Positions 52,989 through 62,326 of a stretch of DNA of 64,000 nucleotides are shown in pieces. The position numbers were made by a program, and so were the translations under genes. The stretch's first letter is position 1, and each line of letters opens with the position of its first letter. Location of the stretch: assembly GCF_002294985.1 (NCBI RefSeq), contig NZ_NSGE01000005.1, positions 77,001 to 141,000 on the forward strand, read 5' to 3'. The notes under the pieces are model-generated. The model made no database searches and was not told the origin of the DNA. It saw nothing but the letters and a program-made list of their open reading frames with translations. This stretch comes from Mesorhizobium sp. WSM3862. GTDB lineage: Bacteria > Pseudomonadota > Alphaproteobacteria > Rhizobiales > Rhizobiaceae.

Positions 52989-53876
52989 ACCTTCGCCGGC
53001 GGGCCGGATCCTCAACCTTGCTATGCGGTTCTTGTCGCGCTTCATCACCACGAAACGCTTGCCGTGGAAGGTGAAGGCCTGCTTCTCGTCTGGGATCGTC
53101 TGCGTCTCGTGGATGACCAGGCCGGCGATCGTCGTCGCCTCCTCGTCCGGCAGATCCCAGTCGAGCGCCCGATTGAGGTCGCGAATCGCCACCGTGCCGT
53201 CGACGACGACCGAGCCGTCGGCCTCCTGCTTGACGCCTTGCATGTCGACATCGTGCTCGTCCGCGATCTCGCCGACGATCTCCTCGATGATGTCTTCCAG
53301 CGTCACCAGCCCTTCCATCTCGCCATACTCGTCGACGACGATGGCGAAATGCGCCTTGCGCCGCAGGAAGGCGTTGAGCTGATCCTGCAAGGTGGTGGTG
53401 TCGGGCACGAACCATGGCTTCGACGCGATCTTTGTCACGTCGATCTTGGAAAAGTCGTTGCCGACCTCGTTGAGCGCCCGCAGCAGATCCTTGGCATGCA
53501 GCACGCCGACGATGTTGTCGAGCGAGCCTTTCCAGAGCGGCATGCGGGTATGCGGGCTCTGCAGAATCTCGCGCACCACCATTTCCGGCGGATCGTCGGC
53601 GTTGACCGAGCGCATGTTGGTGCGGTGGACCATCACGTCCGAAACCTCGAGCTCCTCGAGTTCGAAAAGCGCGCCCAGCCGGTTGCGATCCTCGCGCGCC
53701 TGCCCGTTGCGGCGGGTCTCGTCGCCGTTCTCGTCCGGCTCATCCTGCTCGGGCTCCGTCGGTTCGATCGGCCGCAGACTGTAGCCGAGCGCCGCGAAGA
53801 GCCGCGTGCGCAAGAGAAACGCCAGCACGATCACGGCGGCAAGGACGGCTGCGGCGATCCAGCCGAAGTCGATCAT
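52986..53876 (-). CDS. CorC/HlyC-type CBS-domain protein lacking the DUF21 domain
   Basis: A 296-aa protein with one N-terminal membrane helix (residues 7-24), an acidic linker ([16 protein letters not shown]) and then the standard hemolysin/CorC part: paired CBS domains ([54 protein letters not shown]) and the CorC_HlyC domain ([20 protein letters not shown]). The rhizobial gene at this place normally encodes about 430 aa with a DUF21/CNNM membrane domain, which is absent here. Its ATG overlaps the aroB stop, so the N-terminus is not simply misplaced. The role is probably in Mg/Co efflux or regulation. Confidence 0.88.
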   Translation of the reverse strand: MIDFGWIAAAVLAAVIVLAFLLRTRLFAALGYSLRPIEPTEPEQDEPDENGDETRRNGQAREDRNRLGALFELEELEVSDVMVHRTNMRSVNADDPPEMVVREILQSPHTRMPLWKGSLDNIVGVLHAKDLLRALNEVGNDFSKIDVTKIASKPWFVPDTTTLQDQLNAFLRRKAHFAIVVDEYGEMEGLVTLEDIIEEIVGEIADEHDVDMQGVKQEADGSVVVDGTVAIRDLNRALDWDLPDEEATTIAGLVIHETQTIPDEKQAFTFHGKRFVVMKRDKNRIARLRIRPAGEG

Positions 53877-54994
53877 CCGGGATGGCTCGCCTTGAGGAAG
53901 GACAGCACTTCGGAGGGCGGCACGTCCTTGGCGATAAAGGCATGGCCGACGCCACGCGTCAGGATGAAGGTAAGCGCGCCGCGCGACACCTTCTTGTCCT
54001 GGGTGATGAAGCCAAGCAGCGTCTCGGGATCCGGCAGTTGGCCCGCTATGTCGGCCATCCGCCAGGGCAGGCCGACGGCGCGAAGGTGCGCCTCGACGCG
54101 CTCCGCGTCGTCCGGGCTCGCTAGATTGAGGCGCGCGGAGAAGCGGTGCGCCAGCGCCATGCCGATCGCGACCCCCTCGCCATGGACGAGACGGGCACCG
54201 TCATAATTCGTGGCGGCTTCGAGAGCATGCCCGAATGTGTGGCCGAGATTGAGCAGCGCCCGGTCGCCGGTCTCGAACTCGTCGCGGGCGACCACATCGG
54301 CCTTGGCGCGGCAAGCCTCGGCGATGGCTTCGGTCCGCTCCGGGCCGCCGGCGAACACCTTTTGCCAATTCTCCTCCAGCCAAGCGAAGAAGCCGGGACG
54401 GTCGATCAGCCCGTATTTGGCGAGCTCGGCATAGCCGGCGCGGAATTCGCGGATCGGCAAAGTGTCGAGCACGCCGGTGTCGGCAAGCACCAGTTTTGGC
54501 TGGTTGAAGACCCCGACCAGGTTCTTGCCGCGCGCGCTGTTGATGCCGGTCTTGCCGCCGACGGATGAATCGACCTGCGCCAGCAGCGATGTCGGCACCT
54601 GCACGAAGTTCATCCCGCGCCGCACGATGCCGGCGGCGAAGCCGGCAAGATCGCCGATGACGCCCCCGCCAAGTGCCACGACGACATCGCGCCGTTCGAG
54701 CTTGGCGGCGAGCACGCCGTCGACGACCTCTTCGAGGTGGGCGAAGCTCTTGGTCTTTTCGCCGGCCGGCAGGGTGATGACGGCGGCCTCGATGCCGCCT
54801 TTTTCAAGGCCGGCCTGCAGCGTTTCGAGATGCGCTGCGGCGACGTTCTCGTCGGTAACGATGGCCGCGCGCGTGCCGGGAAGGCGGCCTGCGATTTTGG
54901 TTCCTGAGCCGGAAAGCAGGCCGGGCCCGATAAGTATGTCATAGGCACGGTCGCCGAGCCCGACCTCGACCTTCACCGGTTCGCTATGGCTCAC
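53873..54994 (-). CDS. aroB: 3-dehydroquinate synthase
   Basis: A 373-aa NAD- and metal-dependent enzyme of the shikimate pathway that closes DAHP to 3-dehydroquinate. Visible are [15 protein letters not shown], the substrate loop [18 protein letters not shown] and the zinc-ligand region [12 protein letters not shown]. The start is a GTG at 54994 overlapping the aroK stop (GTGA), and its stop overlaps the next gene, giving a tightly coupled aroK-aroB-corC operon. Confidence 0.96.
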   Translation of the reverse strand: MSHSEPVKVEVGLGDRAYDILIGPGLLSGSGTKIAGRLPGTRAAIVTDENVAAAHLETLQAGLEKGGIEAAVITLPAGEKTKSFAHLEEVVDGVLAAKLERRDVVVALGGGVIGDLAGFAAGIVRRGMNFVQVPTSLLAQVDSSVGGKTGINSARGKNLVGVFNQPKLVLADTGVLDTLPIREFRAGYAELAKYGLIDRPGFFAWLEENWQKVFAGGPERTEAIAEACRAKADVVARDEFETGDRALLNLGHTFGHALEAATNYDGARLVHGEGVAIGMALAHRFSARLNLASPDDAERVEAHLRAVGLPWRMADIAGQLPDPETLLGFITQDKKVSRGALTFILTRGVGHAFIAKDVPPSEVLSFLKASHPG

Positions 54995-55605
54995 GGCTCC
55001 ACCTCGTCGTCGCTGGTGGCGATTGGCGCGATCCCGAGGTAAGCGCAAAGCGCGCATACCACCTCGCTGGCGATGACTTCCTTGCGGTCGTCACGGGTCG
55101 AAACCGTGAGGTCGGCGGTGGCATAGACCGGGTAGCGCTCGCTCATCAGCTTCTCCAGCACGCCGCGCGGATCCGGATTCTTCAACAGCGGCCGGTTCTG
55201 TTTTTTCGAAACCCGCTCCATCAGCAGATCGAGATCGGCCTTCAGCCAGACCGAGACGCCATGCGCATCGATCGACTCGCGCGTCTGCGCGTTCATGAAG
55301 GCGCCGCCGCCGGTCGAAAGCACCTGCGGGCCGTTTTCGAGCAGACGCAAGATGACCCGCTGCTCCAGCGCCCGGAACTCAGGTTCGCCATAACGCTCGA
55401 ACAGCTCCGGCACGGTCATGCGCGATACGCTCTCGATCTCCTGGTCGCTGTCGATGAAGGGCAGGGAAAGCATTGTCGCCACCTTGCGGCCGATTGCGGT
55501 CTTGCCGGCGCCCATCAGGCCGACGAAGACGATCGAGCGGCTGCCGAGCCGCTCGAGCAGCGCGACACGGCCTTCGTCCGGCGGATTTGCTGGCAGCGCG
55601 TTCAT
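54991..55605 (-). CDS. aroK: shikimate kinase
   Basis: A 204-aa P-loop kinase that phosphorylates shikimate at the 3-position. Walker A is [12 protein letters not shown] (near residue 30), the shikimate-binding aspartate is in FIDSDQEIE, the glycine-rich loop is STGGGAFMN, and the lid arginine lies in KKQNRPLL. The N-terminus is extended by about 20 residues, common in rhizobia. It heads the operon and is divergent from the 50-aa membrane protein gene. Confidence 0.96.
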   Translation of the reverse strand: MNALPANPPDEGRVALLERLGSRSIVFVGLMGAGKTAIGRKVATMLSLPFIDSDQEIESVSRMTVPELFERYGEPEFRALEQRVILRLLENGPQVLSTGGGAFMNAQTRESIDAHGVSVWLKADLDLLMERVSKKQNRPLLKNPDPRGVLEKLMSERYPVYATADLTVSTRDDRKEVIASEVVCALCAYLGIAPIATSDDEVEP

Positions 55606-55811
55606 GCGGAACCCTCTTTGCGCCGTATCGACATCAAAAGCCCGTTTGCGTCAAGCAGGCCGCCGCAGGCGGGCCAGATCGCCCCTCTTCCGTCGAGAAG
55701 CTTCCTCGACAAATCCTCTGCCCCAGCCCTTCGTCCTTGAATTGGCCGGAATGGCGTCCCATAAGGGCACAGGGTTTGGAATCGCAGAACAAGAAGACGG
55801 GCGAAGACTGA

Positions 55812-55964
55812 ATGCCGACATTGTTTCGCTTTGTCGTGACGCTGGCGGTTCTTGCAGGCGTCGCTTATGGCGCGATGTTCGCGCTGGCGATGTTCGTGGA
55901 GCCGAAAAAGGCCGAAATGAGCGTGCGCATTCCCGCGGAAAAGCTCAATCCGAAGAAGAACTGA
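55812..55964 (+). CDS. 50-aa single-helix membrane protein
   Basis: A short frame too small for routine ORF calls: 50 codons, ATG to TGA, with one hydrophobic helix (residues 6-29, TLAVLAGVAYGAMFALAMFV), then EPKKAEMSV and a basic end LNPKKN. Good coding signs are its regular GC-rich third positions and its position 9 bp before xerD. A protein like this lies between aroK and xerD in other rhizobia, sometimes labelled 'histidine kinase' without basis. The function is unknown. Confidence 0.75.
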   Translation: MPTLFRFVVTLAVLAGVAYGAMFALAMFVEPKKAEMSVRIPAEKLNPKKN

Positions 55965-55973
55965 CCCGACCAA

Positions 55974-56888
55974 ATGAACAGCGCGGCCCGCATCGAAGCC
56001 TTTCTGGAGATGATGAGCGCCGAGCGGGGTGCGGCCGAGAACACGCTTTCCTCCTACCGACGCGACCTCGAAGACGCCTCCGAAGCTATCGGTGGCGGGC
56101 TGGCGGGAGCGGCAGCCGCCGACATCCGCGCCTATCTCGACGACATCGCGGCGCGTGGCTTCGCGCCGACCTCGCAGGCGCGCAAATTGTCGGCGATCCG
56201 CCAATTCTTCAAATTCCTCTATGCCGAGGGCCTGCGCGGCGACGACCCGACCGGCACGCTGGACAGCCCGAAGAAGGGCCGGCCGCTGCCGAAGACCATG
56301 ACCGAGGCTGAGACGGGCCGCCTGGTCGACCGCGCGGCCGAGGAGGCGGGCGGGGCCGCGCCCGACGGCGACCGGTTGGCGGCGCTGCGCCTGCACGCGC
56401 TGGTCGAGGTGCTCTATGCCACGGGCCTGCGCGTTTCCGAGCTTGTCGGTCTGCCGGTGACGGTGGCGCTGCGCGACGACCGTTTCTTCATGGTGCGCGG
56501 CAAGGGCGACAAGGAGCGCATGGTGCCGCTGTCGGCCAAGGCGCGCGCCGCGATGCGGGCGTGGCTTGCCGCCAGGGCGGAGGTGCCGGCCTACGCCGAC
56601 AGCCCGTTCCTGTTCCCAGCCTCTTCCGACAGCGGTCATCTCTCCCGGCAGGTTTTCGCACGCGATCTCAAAGGCTTGGCGGCGCGAGCCGGCATCGCCG
56701 CGACCAAGATCTCGCCGCATGTCCTGCGCCACGCCTTCGCCAGCCATCTCCTGCAGAACGGTGCGGATCTCAGGGCCGTGCAGCAACTGCTTGGCCACGC
56801 CGATATCTCCACCACGCAGATCTACACTCATGTGCTGGAGGAGCGGCTGGTGCGGCTGGTCAACGATCATCATCCGCTTGCCGACTAG
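55974..56888 (+). CDS. xerD: site-specific tyrosine recombinase XerD
   Basis: A 304-aa tyrosine recombinase with an N-terminal SAM-like core-binding domain (residues 5-90) and the catalytic domain. The catalytic set is visible: Arg in [11 protein letters not shown], Lys in [17 protein letters not shown] (His and second Arg), the later [14 protein letters not shown] with His and the nucleophile Tyr. With XerC it resolves chromosome dimers at dif near FtsK. It follows the 50-aa membrane protein at 9 bp. Confidence 0.95.
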   Translation: MNSAARIEAFLEMMSAERGAAENTLSSYRRDLEDASEAIGGGLAGAAAADIRAYLDDIAARGFAPTSQARKLSAIRQFFKFLYAEGLRGDDPTGTLDSPKKGRPLPKTMTEAETGRLVDRAAEEAGGAAPDGDRLAALRLHALVEVLYATGLRVSELVGLPVTVALRDDRFFMVRGKGDKERMVPLSAKARAAMRAWLAARAEVPAYADSPFLFPASSDSGHLSRQVFARDLKGLAARAGIAATKISPHVLRHAFASHLLQNGADLRAVQQLLGHADISTTQIYTHVLEERLVRLVNDHHPLAD

Positions 56889-56987
56889 GCTTCATATCGC
56901 TATGTGAGGGCGACGTTCCACCGCCCGGAGCCAGCATTTCCAGGGTTCCGCCAGCCATTGCCTTCCGACGGATCGGTCCGCCCCAGC

Positions 56988-57938
56988 ATGTATAATTATC
57001 TCGATTTCGAAAAGCCGGTGCAGGATCTGGAGCTCAAGATCCTTGAGCTGAAGAAGCTCGCGGAGAACGGCGAGGCGGTCGATGTCGCCGACGAGATCGG
57101 CAGGCTGGAGAAGCGTTCGCGCGATGCGCTGCGCGATCTCTACAAGGCGCTCACCCCTTGGCAGAAGGTCCAGGTGGCCCGCCATCCGGACCGGCCGCAC
57201 TGCCTCGACTACATCAAGGGCTTGTTCAGCGATTTCACGCCGTTGGCCGGTGACCGCAATTTCGGCGACGACCAGGCGATCGTCGGCGGTTTTGCCCGTT
57301 TCCGCGGCGAGCCGGTGGCGGTGATCGGCCAGGAGAAGGGCTCCGACACGGCAAGCCGCATCAAGCACAATTTCGGTTCGGTACGGCCCGAGGGGTACCG
57401 CAAGGCGGTTCGGCTGATGGAGCTTGCCGACCGCTTCAACATTCCGCTTTTGACGCTGGTCGACACCGCCGGCGCCTATCCCGGCGTCGGCGCCGAGGAG
57501 CGCGGCCAGGCCGAGGCCATTGCGCGCTCGACCTCAGCCTGCCTGGCGCTCAAGGTGCCGTCGATCTCGGTGGTCATCGGTGAAGGCGGCTCCGGCGGCG
57601 CCATCGCGATCGCCACCGCCAACCGTGTCTACATGCTGGAGCACGCCATCTATTCGGTGATCTCGCCCGAGGGCGCGGCCTCTATTCTTTGGCGCGACAC
57701 CACCCGTTCCAAGGACGCGGCGACCAACATGAAGATCACCGCCCAGGATCTTCTCGAAATGAAGATCATCGATGCCATCGTTCCCGAGCCGATGGGCGGC
57801 GCCCAGCGTGCGCCGGAAACGGTGATTGCCGCCACCGGCGACCTGATCGCCAAGACGATGAAGGACTTTGCCGGCGCCAACACCGATTTCCGCGAGCAGC
57901 GCCGCGAGAAATATTTAGCGATGGGCCGCAGCCTTTAA
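56988..57938 (+). CDS. accA: acetyl-CoA carboxylase carboxyltransferase subunit alpha
   Basis: A 316-aa subunit of acetyl-CoA carboxylase that, with AccD, moves the carboxyl group from biotin to acetyl-CoA for malonyl-CoA (first step of fatty acid synthesis). It begins [17 protein letters not shown] and contains [36 protein letters not shown] and the oxyanion-hole region [12 protein letters not shown]. The ATG at 56988 gives the normal N-terminus. A stem-loop repeat begins right at its stop codon. Confidence 0.97.
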   Translation: MYNYLDFEKPVQDLELKILELKKLAENGEAVDVADEIGRLEKRSRDALRDLYKALTPWQKVQVARHPDRPHCLDYIKGLFSDFTPLAGDRNFGDDQAIVGGFARFRGEPVAVIGQEKGSDTASRIKHNFGSVRPEGYRKAVRLMELADRFNIPLLTLVDTAGAYPGVGAEERGQAEAIARSTSACLALKVPSISVVIGEGGSGGAIAIATANRVYMLEHAIYSVISPEGAASILWRDTTRSKDAATNMKITAQDLLEMKIIDAIVPEPMGGAQRAPETVIAATGDLIAKTMKDFAGANTDFREQRREKYLAMGRSL

Positions 57939-57985
57939 TGCATGTCGCGCAAAACTGTGCGGTGGTTTTGCGATAACGACATGCA
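57939..57985 (+). repeat. two-part palindromic stem-loop element after accA
   Basis: TGCATGTCG (57939-57947) pairs with CGACATGCA (57977-57985), and inside it CGCAAAAC (57948-57955) with GTTTTGCG (57965-57972), with an ATAA bulge and a 9-base loop. The sequence around CGACATGCA followed by an A-rich stretch is, as I recall, a very common intergenic element in rhizobia; here it abuts the accA stop and may end or stabilise its message. The remaining stretch to 58238 holds no ORF; it probably contains the promoter of the transpeptidase gene. Confidence 0.7.
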
Positions 57986-58238
57986 TGAAAACAAAGCACG
58001 TGAGTCTGCCCCAGCGCCACCCGTTTAATTCGGCCGTTCGCCGCAACTATGGCGGCGATTAACAATTTCGCCACAAAAATGCCGCCGCATTCGGCTCAAT
58101 GAAAATATCCGCGAGGGGTTGGCTATTGCTTGCGGTAAGGAATTTTCAAGGTTAACGGGCTTACGGTCCATTGGTGTTGAGCCTGCGGGCCGGCCATGCC
58201 GAGGCCGTTGGCCTGAGAGAAAAGACAAAGCCGTATCG

Positions 58239-59558
58239 ATGTTTGCCAAGCTTGCCCGCACCGGAGTCCTTGTCGCCGCGATAGGCCTCGCCGGCTGCAA
58301 TGATTCGTCGATGAAGGATTTTGCGCCGGAGGCCAACAAGCCCCTGCCGGATAAGATCCTCGCCGACATGAAGGCCAAGGGCATGGTGCGCACCTCCTCG
58401 GTGATGGCGCGCATCTTCAAGGAAGAAGGCAAGCTGGAGATCTGGAAGGCCAAGACCAACGGCCGCTACGATCTCGTCGCCAGCTACGATATCTGCAAAT
58501 GGTCGGGCAAGCTCGGCCCCAAATACACCGAGGGCGACCGCCAGGCGCCTGAAGGCTTCTACACGGTGCGTCCGTCGCAGATGAATCCGCGCTCGAACTA
58601 CCATCTGTCCTTCAACATCGGCTATCCCAACGCCTATGACAGGGCCAACGGCCGCACCGGCTCCAATCTGATGGTGCACGGCGCCTGCTCCTCGTCCGGC
58701 TGCTATTCGATGACCGATGCCCAGATCGAGCAGATCTATGCTTTCGGCCGCGATGCCTTCCAGGGCGGCCAGACCGAGTTCCAGATCCAGGCCTTCCCGT
58801 TTCGCATGACCGCCGCCAACATGGCGCGCTACCGCAACGACCCGAACTACGAGTTCTGGAAGATGCTGAAGGTCGGCTACGACAATTTCGAGATCACCAA
58901 GGTGCCGCCGAAAGTCGACGTCTGCGAGAAGCGCTACGTCTTCAATCAAGTAGCGCCAGAAGGCACCACCTTCGACCCGACAGGTGCCTGCCCAGCAATG
59001 ACACAGCCTGATTCGTTGAAAACGGCCTACGCCGACTACGAAAAGCGCTACGACGCCGCCTTCAACTCCGCGGTCAAGGGAAGCATACTACCGCCTAAGC
59101 CGGCCATCGCCGGCATCAAGGAAGCCAGCATCGTTTCCGACTGGTCCAAGCGCCGCGCCCGCGGCGAGCGTGTGCCGATCGACCCGCCGTCGATGAATGC
59201 CGACGGCTCGGTAACCGAGACGACGCGGATGGGCCGCATCGATTCCCCGCTCGGCCGCAAGATGGCCGCGCTCGACGCGGAGAAGGAGGCCAAGCGCAAG
59301 GCCGAGGAGCAGCGGCTTGCGGCGATCGAGGCGGCCAAGGCCGCCAAGGCGCAAGCGCAGGCTGAAAAGGCAGCCGCCAAGGCGCAGGCCCTGGCCGAAA
59401 AGGAAGCCGCCAAGCAGGCGGCTCAGCAGCCGGTGGTCACCGCAGGCGTCGAGGCGGCTTCCGCGCAACCGGCGCTGGAAACGCAGCAGGCGGCAAGTGC
59501 CGACGAAGGCACGGTCTCGAAGCTGAAGAAGAAACTGCTCGGCATGTTCGGCGGCTGA
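58239..59558 (+). CDS. L,D-transpeptidase (YafK-type) lipoprotein
   Basis: A 439-aa lipoprotein: the signal sequence ends in lipobox GLAGC, with Cys22 modified. The YkuD-like catalytic domain covers about residues 60-240; the motif HGACSSSGC puts the histidine at 147 and the nucleophile cysteine at 155, followed by YSMTDAQIEQIYAF. The C-terminal third is a Lys/Ala/Glu-rich helix that could span the periplasm or bind the wall. L,D-transpeptidases make 3-3 crosslinks or attach proteins to peptidoglycan; this subgroup may instead hydrolyse such links. The ATG at 58239 places the lipobox correctly. Confidence 0.9.
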   Translation: MFAKLARTGVLVAAIGLAGCNDSSMKDFAPEANKPLPDKILADMKAKGMVRTSSVMARIFKEEGKLEIWKAKTNGRYDLVASYDICKWSGKLGPKYTEGDRQAPEGFYTVRPSQMNPRSNYHLSFNIGYPNAYDRANGRTGSNLMVHGACSSSGCYSMTDAQIEQIYAFGRDAFQGGQTEFQIQAFPFRMTAANMARYRNDPNYEFWKMLKVGYDNFEITKVPPKVDVCEKRYVFNQVAPEGTTFDPTGACPAMTQPDSLKTAYADYEKRYDAAFNSAVKGSILPPKPAIAGIKEASIVSDWSKRRARGERVPIDPPSMNADGSVTETTRMGRIDSPLGRKMAALDAEKEAKRKAEEQRLAAIEAAKAAKAQAQAEKAAAKAQALAEKEAAKQAAQQPVVTAGVEAASAQPALETQQAASADEGTVSKLKKKLLGMFGG

Positions 59559-59570
59559 GATTTCTCGATC

Positions 59571-59810
59571 TTGGCCGGGTCCGCCGCTACCTACGATCTG
59601 AAGGGGCTGAACTGCCCGCTGCCGGTGCTGAAGGCGCGCAAGCGTCTGGCCGCGATGCGGCCCGGCAGCCGTCTGTGGCTGGAAACCACCGACCCGCTGG
59701 CCGTGATCGACATTCCGGCCTTCTGCGCCGATGCCGGCCATCAGCTGATCGAGACGGCGGCGGTCGACGGCGGCCATCGCTTCCTGGTCGAGCGCGGCGG
59801 CGCGGCATAG
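59571..59810 (+). CDS. TusA-family sulfurtransferase-like protein
   Basis: A 79-aa protein with the SirA/TusA fold; the sulfur-carrying cysteine is in LNCPLPVLKARKRL (residue about 15; pattern CPxPxxxxK). It relays persulfide sulfur, for example to tRNA thiolation or molybdenum cofactor enzymes. The start is probably the TTG at 59571, 12 bases after the transpeptidase stop, since no ATG lies before the conserved block. It converges with the CobW gene. Confidence 0.88.
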   Translation: MAGSAATYDLKGLNCPLPVLKARKRLAAMRPGSRLWLETTDPLAVIDIPAFCADAGHQLIETAAVDGGHRFLVERGGAA

Positions 59811-59829
59811 GCCAATCGGACCTCTGGAA

Positions 59830-60942
59830 CTACAGCCCGGCGATCGCCAGCGGATTGGCCTCGAGCGCCGCCCGGTCGGGCGTGTCGATCGACGGCTTGT
59901 TGGTGAAGGCGGAAAACAGCCGCTGGACATAATCTTCCGGCATGTCGAGCGTGATCAGCACCAGCCGCGTGCCGCGCCGTCCGTCCGGCCACGACGGCAG
60001 CCTGGCCGCCGGATGCAGGATCTTCTGCACGCCGTGGATCACCAGCGGCCGTGACGGATCCTCCTGAAGTTCGATGACGCCCTTCATGCGCAGCAGTTTC
60101 TCGCCATGCGTCGAGCGCAACAAATCGAGGAACATCTCGATCGCCGAGAACGGCACCGGCCCGTCATGGACGAGCGAGTGGGAGCGCACGCGGCCGTCGT
60201 GGCGGTGGTCGTGATGATGGGGGGCGTGATCATGACCATCGTCGTGGTGATGATGATCATGCGCCGCCTCCTCTCCGAGCCAGCGCCGCACGTCGGCGCT
60301 CTTGGTTTCGGGATTGTAGAGGCCGCAATCGAACAGCGACGCTGCCCCGGTAGCGGGGTCATTGACGTCGAGCAGGACCGCGCTCGGATTTATCTGATGA
60401 AGTCGCGCCCGCAGGGCCTCGGCGTCGCTTGCCTCGGCGAGATCGGTCTTGGTCAGCACGATGCGGTCGGCGACGGCCGCCTGCTTCACCGCCTCGACAT
60501 GGTTATCGAGCGTGGCCGCCCCGTTGACGCCGTCGACCAGCGTGATGACGCCGTCGAGCCGGAGAGCCTGCACCAGCGCCGGATGCGCCATGATCGACTG
60601 CAGCACCGGTGCAGGATCGGCAAGGCCGGTGGTTTCGACCACGACCCGGGCCAGCCTGGCGATGCGTCCGGTCTGCAGCCGGTCGACGAGGTCGGCCAGC
60701 GTATCGACGAGTTCGCCGCGCACCGTGCAGCAAAGGCAGCCGTCGGAAAGCTGGATGATGCCGTCTGAGGCTTGCTCGACGAGCAGATGGTCGATCGCCA
60801 CCTCGCCGAACTCGTTGATGATGACGGCCGTGTCGGCAAGCGCCGGATCCTTGAGCAGCCGGTTGAGCATCGTCGTCTTGCCGGCCCCGAGAAAGCCGGT
60901 GAGCACCGAGACGGGTATGGGAAAGCCGCTGCGCCCGGTCAT
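59830..60942 (-). CDS. CobW/G3E-family GTPase (metallochaperone)
   Basis: A 370-aa G3E GTPase. Walker A is GFLGAGKTTMLN (residues 16-27), the metal site is the CLCC motif in GCLCCTVRGEL, Walker B/switch is VVVETTGLADPAP and the base-recognition motif TKTD. A strikingly histidine-rich loop (about residues 225-250, HDHHHHDDGHDHAPHHH) precedes the CobW C-terminal domain. COG0523 proteins deliver zinc or cobalt to target enzymes under metal shortage. It is translationally coupled (ATGA overlap) to the upstream carboxypeptidase gene. Confidence 0.93.
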   Translation of the reverse strand: MTGRSGFPIPVSVLTGFLGAGKTTMLNRLLKDPALADTAVIINEFGEVAIDHLLVEQASDGIIQLSDGCLCCTVRGELVDTLADLVDRLQTGRIARLARVVVETTGLADPAPVLQSIMAHPALVQALRLDGVITLVDGVNGAATLDNHVEAVKQAAVADRIVLTKTDLAEASDAEALRARLHQINPSAVLLDVNDPATGAASLFDCGLYNPETKSADVRRWLGEEAAHDHHHHDDGHDHAPHHHDHRHDGRVRSHSLVHDGPVPFSAIEMFLDLLRSTHGEKLLRMKGVIELQEDPSRPLVIHGVQKILHPAARLPSWPDGRRGTRLVLITLDMPEDYVQRLFSAFTNKPSIDTPDRAALEANPLAIAGL

Positions 60943-62111
60943 GGCGAGTTTGCCGTCTTGGCCGGCTGATCCCCCTGCGCTGCAGCGGCAGCGGTTGCGG
61001 CAGGTGTGGCGCCGGCCGGCAGAGGCTTGTCGGGCCGCCAGCTGGGCAGCGGCACATCGGCATAGTTCTGATCGGTCTGGTCGACGAAAGCCTTGGGCGC
61101 CGGCCCGGTGGCCCCGCCAAGGCCGACCGCGATCAGCGTCGGGTGATCGAGTTTCACTTGATAGGGCGATTTGGCCTTGTCCTTGGCGGCGACGGCAGGT
61201 GCTGCCTCGGACTGCTGTTCCTTCGGCTTCTTCTTGCAGATCTCGTCCTGCAGGTCGTTGGGCGACAGCGTGTCGCCATAGGGCTTGAGCGCCGCGAGCG
61301 TGGTCGACCCGGCCGCCGGCGCGTCAAAACCCTGGTCGAGCAGCTTCGCCGCCGCTTCGGCGCGGCTGATGGCGGATTTTTCGCCAAGCACCACGGCAAC
61401 CAGCGTGCGGCCATCGCGCGTCGCCGAGCCGATCATGTTGAAGCCCGAGGAGCAGACGAAGCCGGTTTTCATGCCGTCGGCGCCGGGATAGCGCCCGATC
61501 AGCAGATTGTAGTTCGGGATCGCCTTCTTACCGACGGCAAGGCCCTCGATGGAGAACCATGGCGCATATTGCGGGAAGTCGTTGCGAAGCGCCGTCACCA
61601 GGACGGCGAGGTCGCGCGCGGTCGTGTACTGGTCGGGCGAGAACAGCCCATTCGGGTTGACGAAATGCGTTCCGACCATGCCGAGCCTGGCGGCCTCGGC
61701 ATTCATGCGGTCGGCGAAGGCGGCCTGCGATCCGCCGATGTTCTCGCCGACGGCCATGGCGATGTCGTTGGCCGACTTGACCAGCATCATCTTCAGCGCA
61801 TTGTCGAGCCGCATGACCGATCCGGGCTTGAAGCCCATCTTGCTCGGCGGCTCGCCGGCCGAATGTTTCGTCACCTTGATCGGCGAATCGAGCGCCACCT
61901 CGCCGGCGGCGATCGCCCGGAACGCCACATAGGCCGTCATCAGCTTGCTCAGCGAGGCCGGATACCAGCGCTTGAAGGCGTCCTGATGCTCCAGCACCTT
62001 GCCGCTATTCAGGTCGAACAGCACCACCGGATTGGCGCGCGCAGTGCCGGAAAGCATCGGCAGCGCCAGCGCCCCCGCAAGCAATAGGTTGAGGAAATGC
62101 CTTTGCCGCAT
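60939..62111 (-). CDS. D-alanyl-D-alanine carboxypeptidase (DacA/DacD-like)
   Basis: A 390-aa penicillin-binding protein of the S11 family with a cleavable signal peptide (LLLAGALALPMLSGTARA). The active-site triad is complete: SxxK in YPASLSKLM, SxN in LVKSANDIA and KTG in DGMKTGFVC. It removes the terminal D-Ala of peptidoglycan stem peptides. The usual C-terminal beta domain is replaced by a Pro/Ala/Lys-rich tail of about 120 residues with no recognisable amphipathic anchor. The ATG at 62111 starts the signal peptide. Confidence 0.93.
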   Translation of the reverse strand: MRQRHFLNLLLAGALALPMLSGTARANPVVLFDLNSGKVLEHQDAFKRWYPASLSKLMTAYVAFRAIAAGEVALDSPIKVTKHSAGEPPSKMGFKPGSVMRLDNALKMMLVKSANDIAMAVGENIGGSQAAFADRMNAEAARLGMVGTHFVNPNGLFSPDQYTTARDLAVLVTALRNDFPQYAPWFSIEGLAVGKKAIPNYNLLIGRYPGADGMKTGFVCSSGFNMIGSATRDGRTLVAVVLGEKSAISRAEAAAKLLDQGFDAPAAGSTTLAALKPYGDTLSPNDLQDEICKKKPKEQQSEAAPAVAAKDKAKSPYQVKLDHPTLIAVGLGGATGPAPKAFVDQTDQNYADVPLPSWRPDKPLPAGATPAATAAAAAQGDQPAKTANSP

Positions 62112-62326
62112 GATCAATTCCGAAATCGCCTCTTGCCGTAGTTGCCGCTGGCTCCGTAAGATTTCGCTGCGCGATGGCCAGCATAGTGCGGACCGACCCT
62201 CGACTCCGGGCCGCATTATGCGGTGCTATTTACCCTATGTGACGTCAAAATGGCAAAGTGCCAGACGATCACACTTGCCGGGCAGCGGCCCTGAATTGCC
62301 TGCCCCAACAAAGAAATGGAACGATC

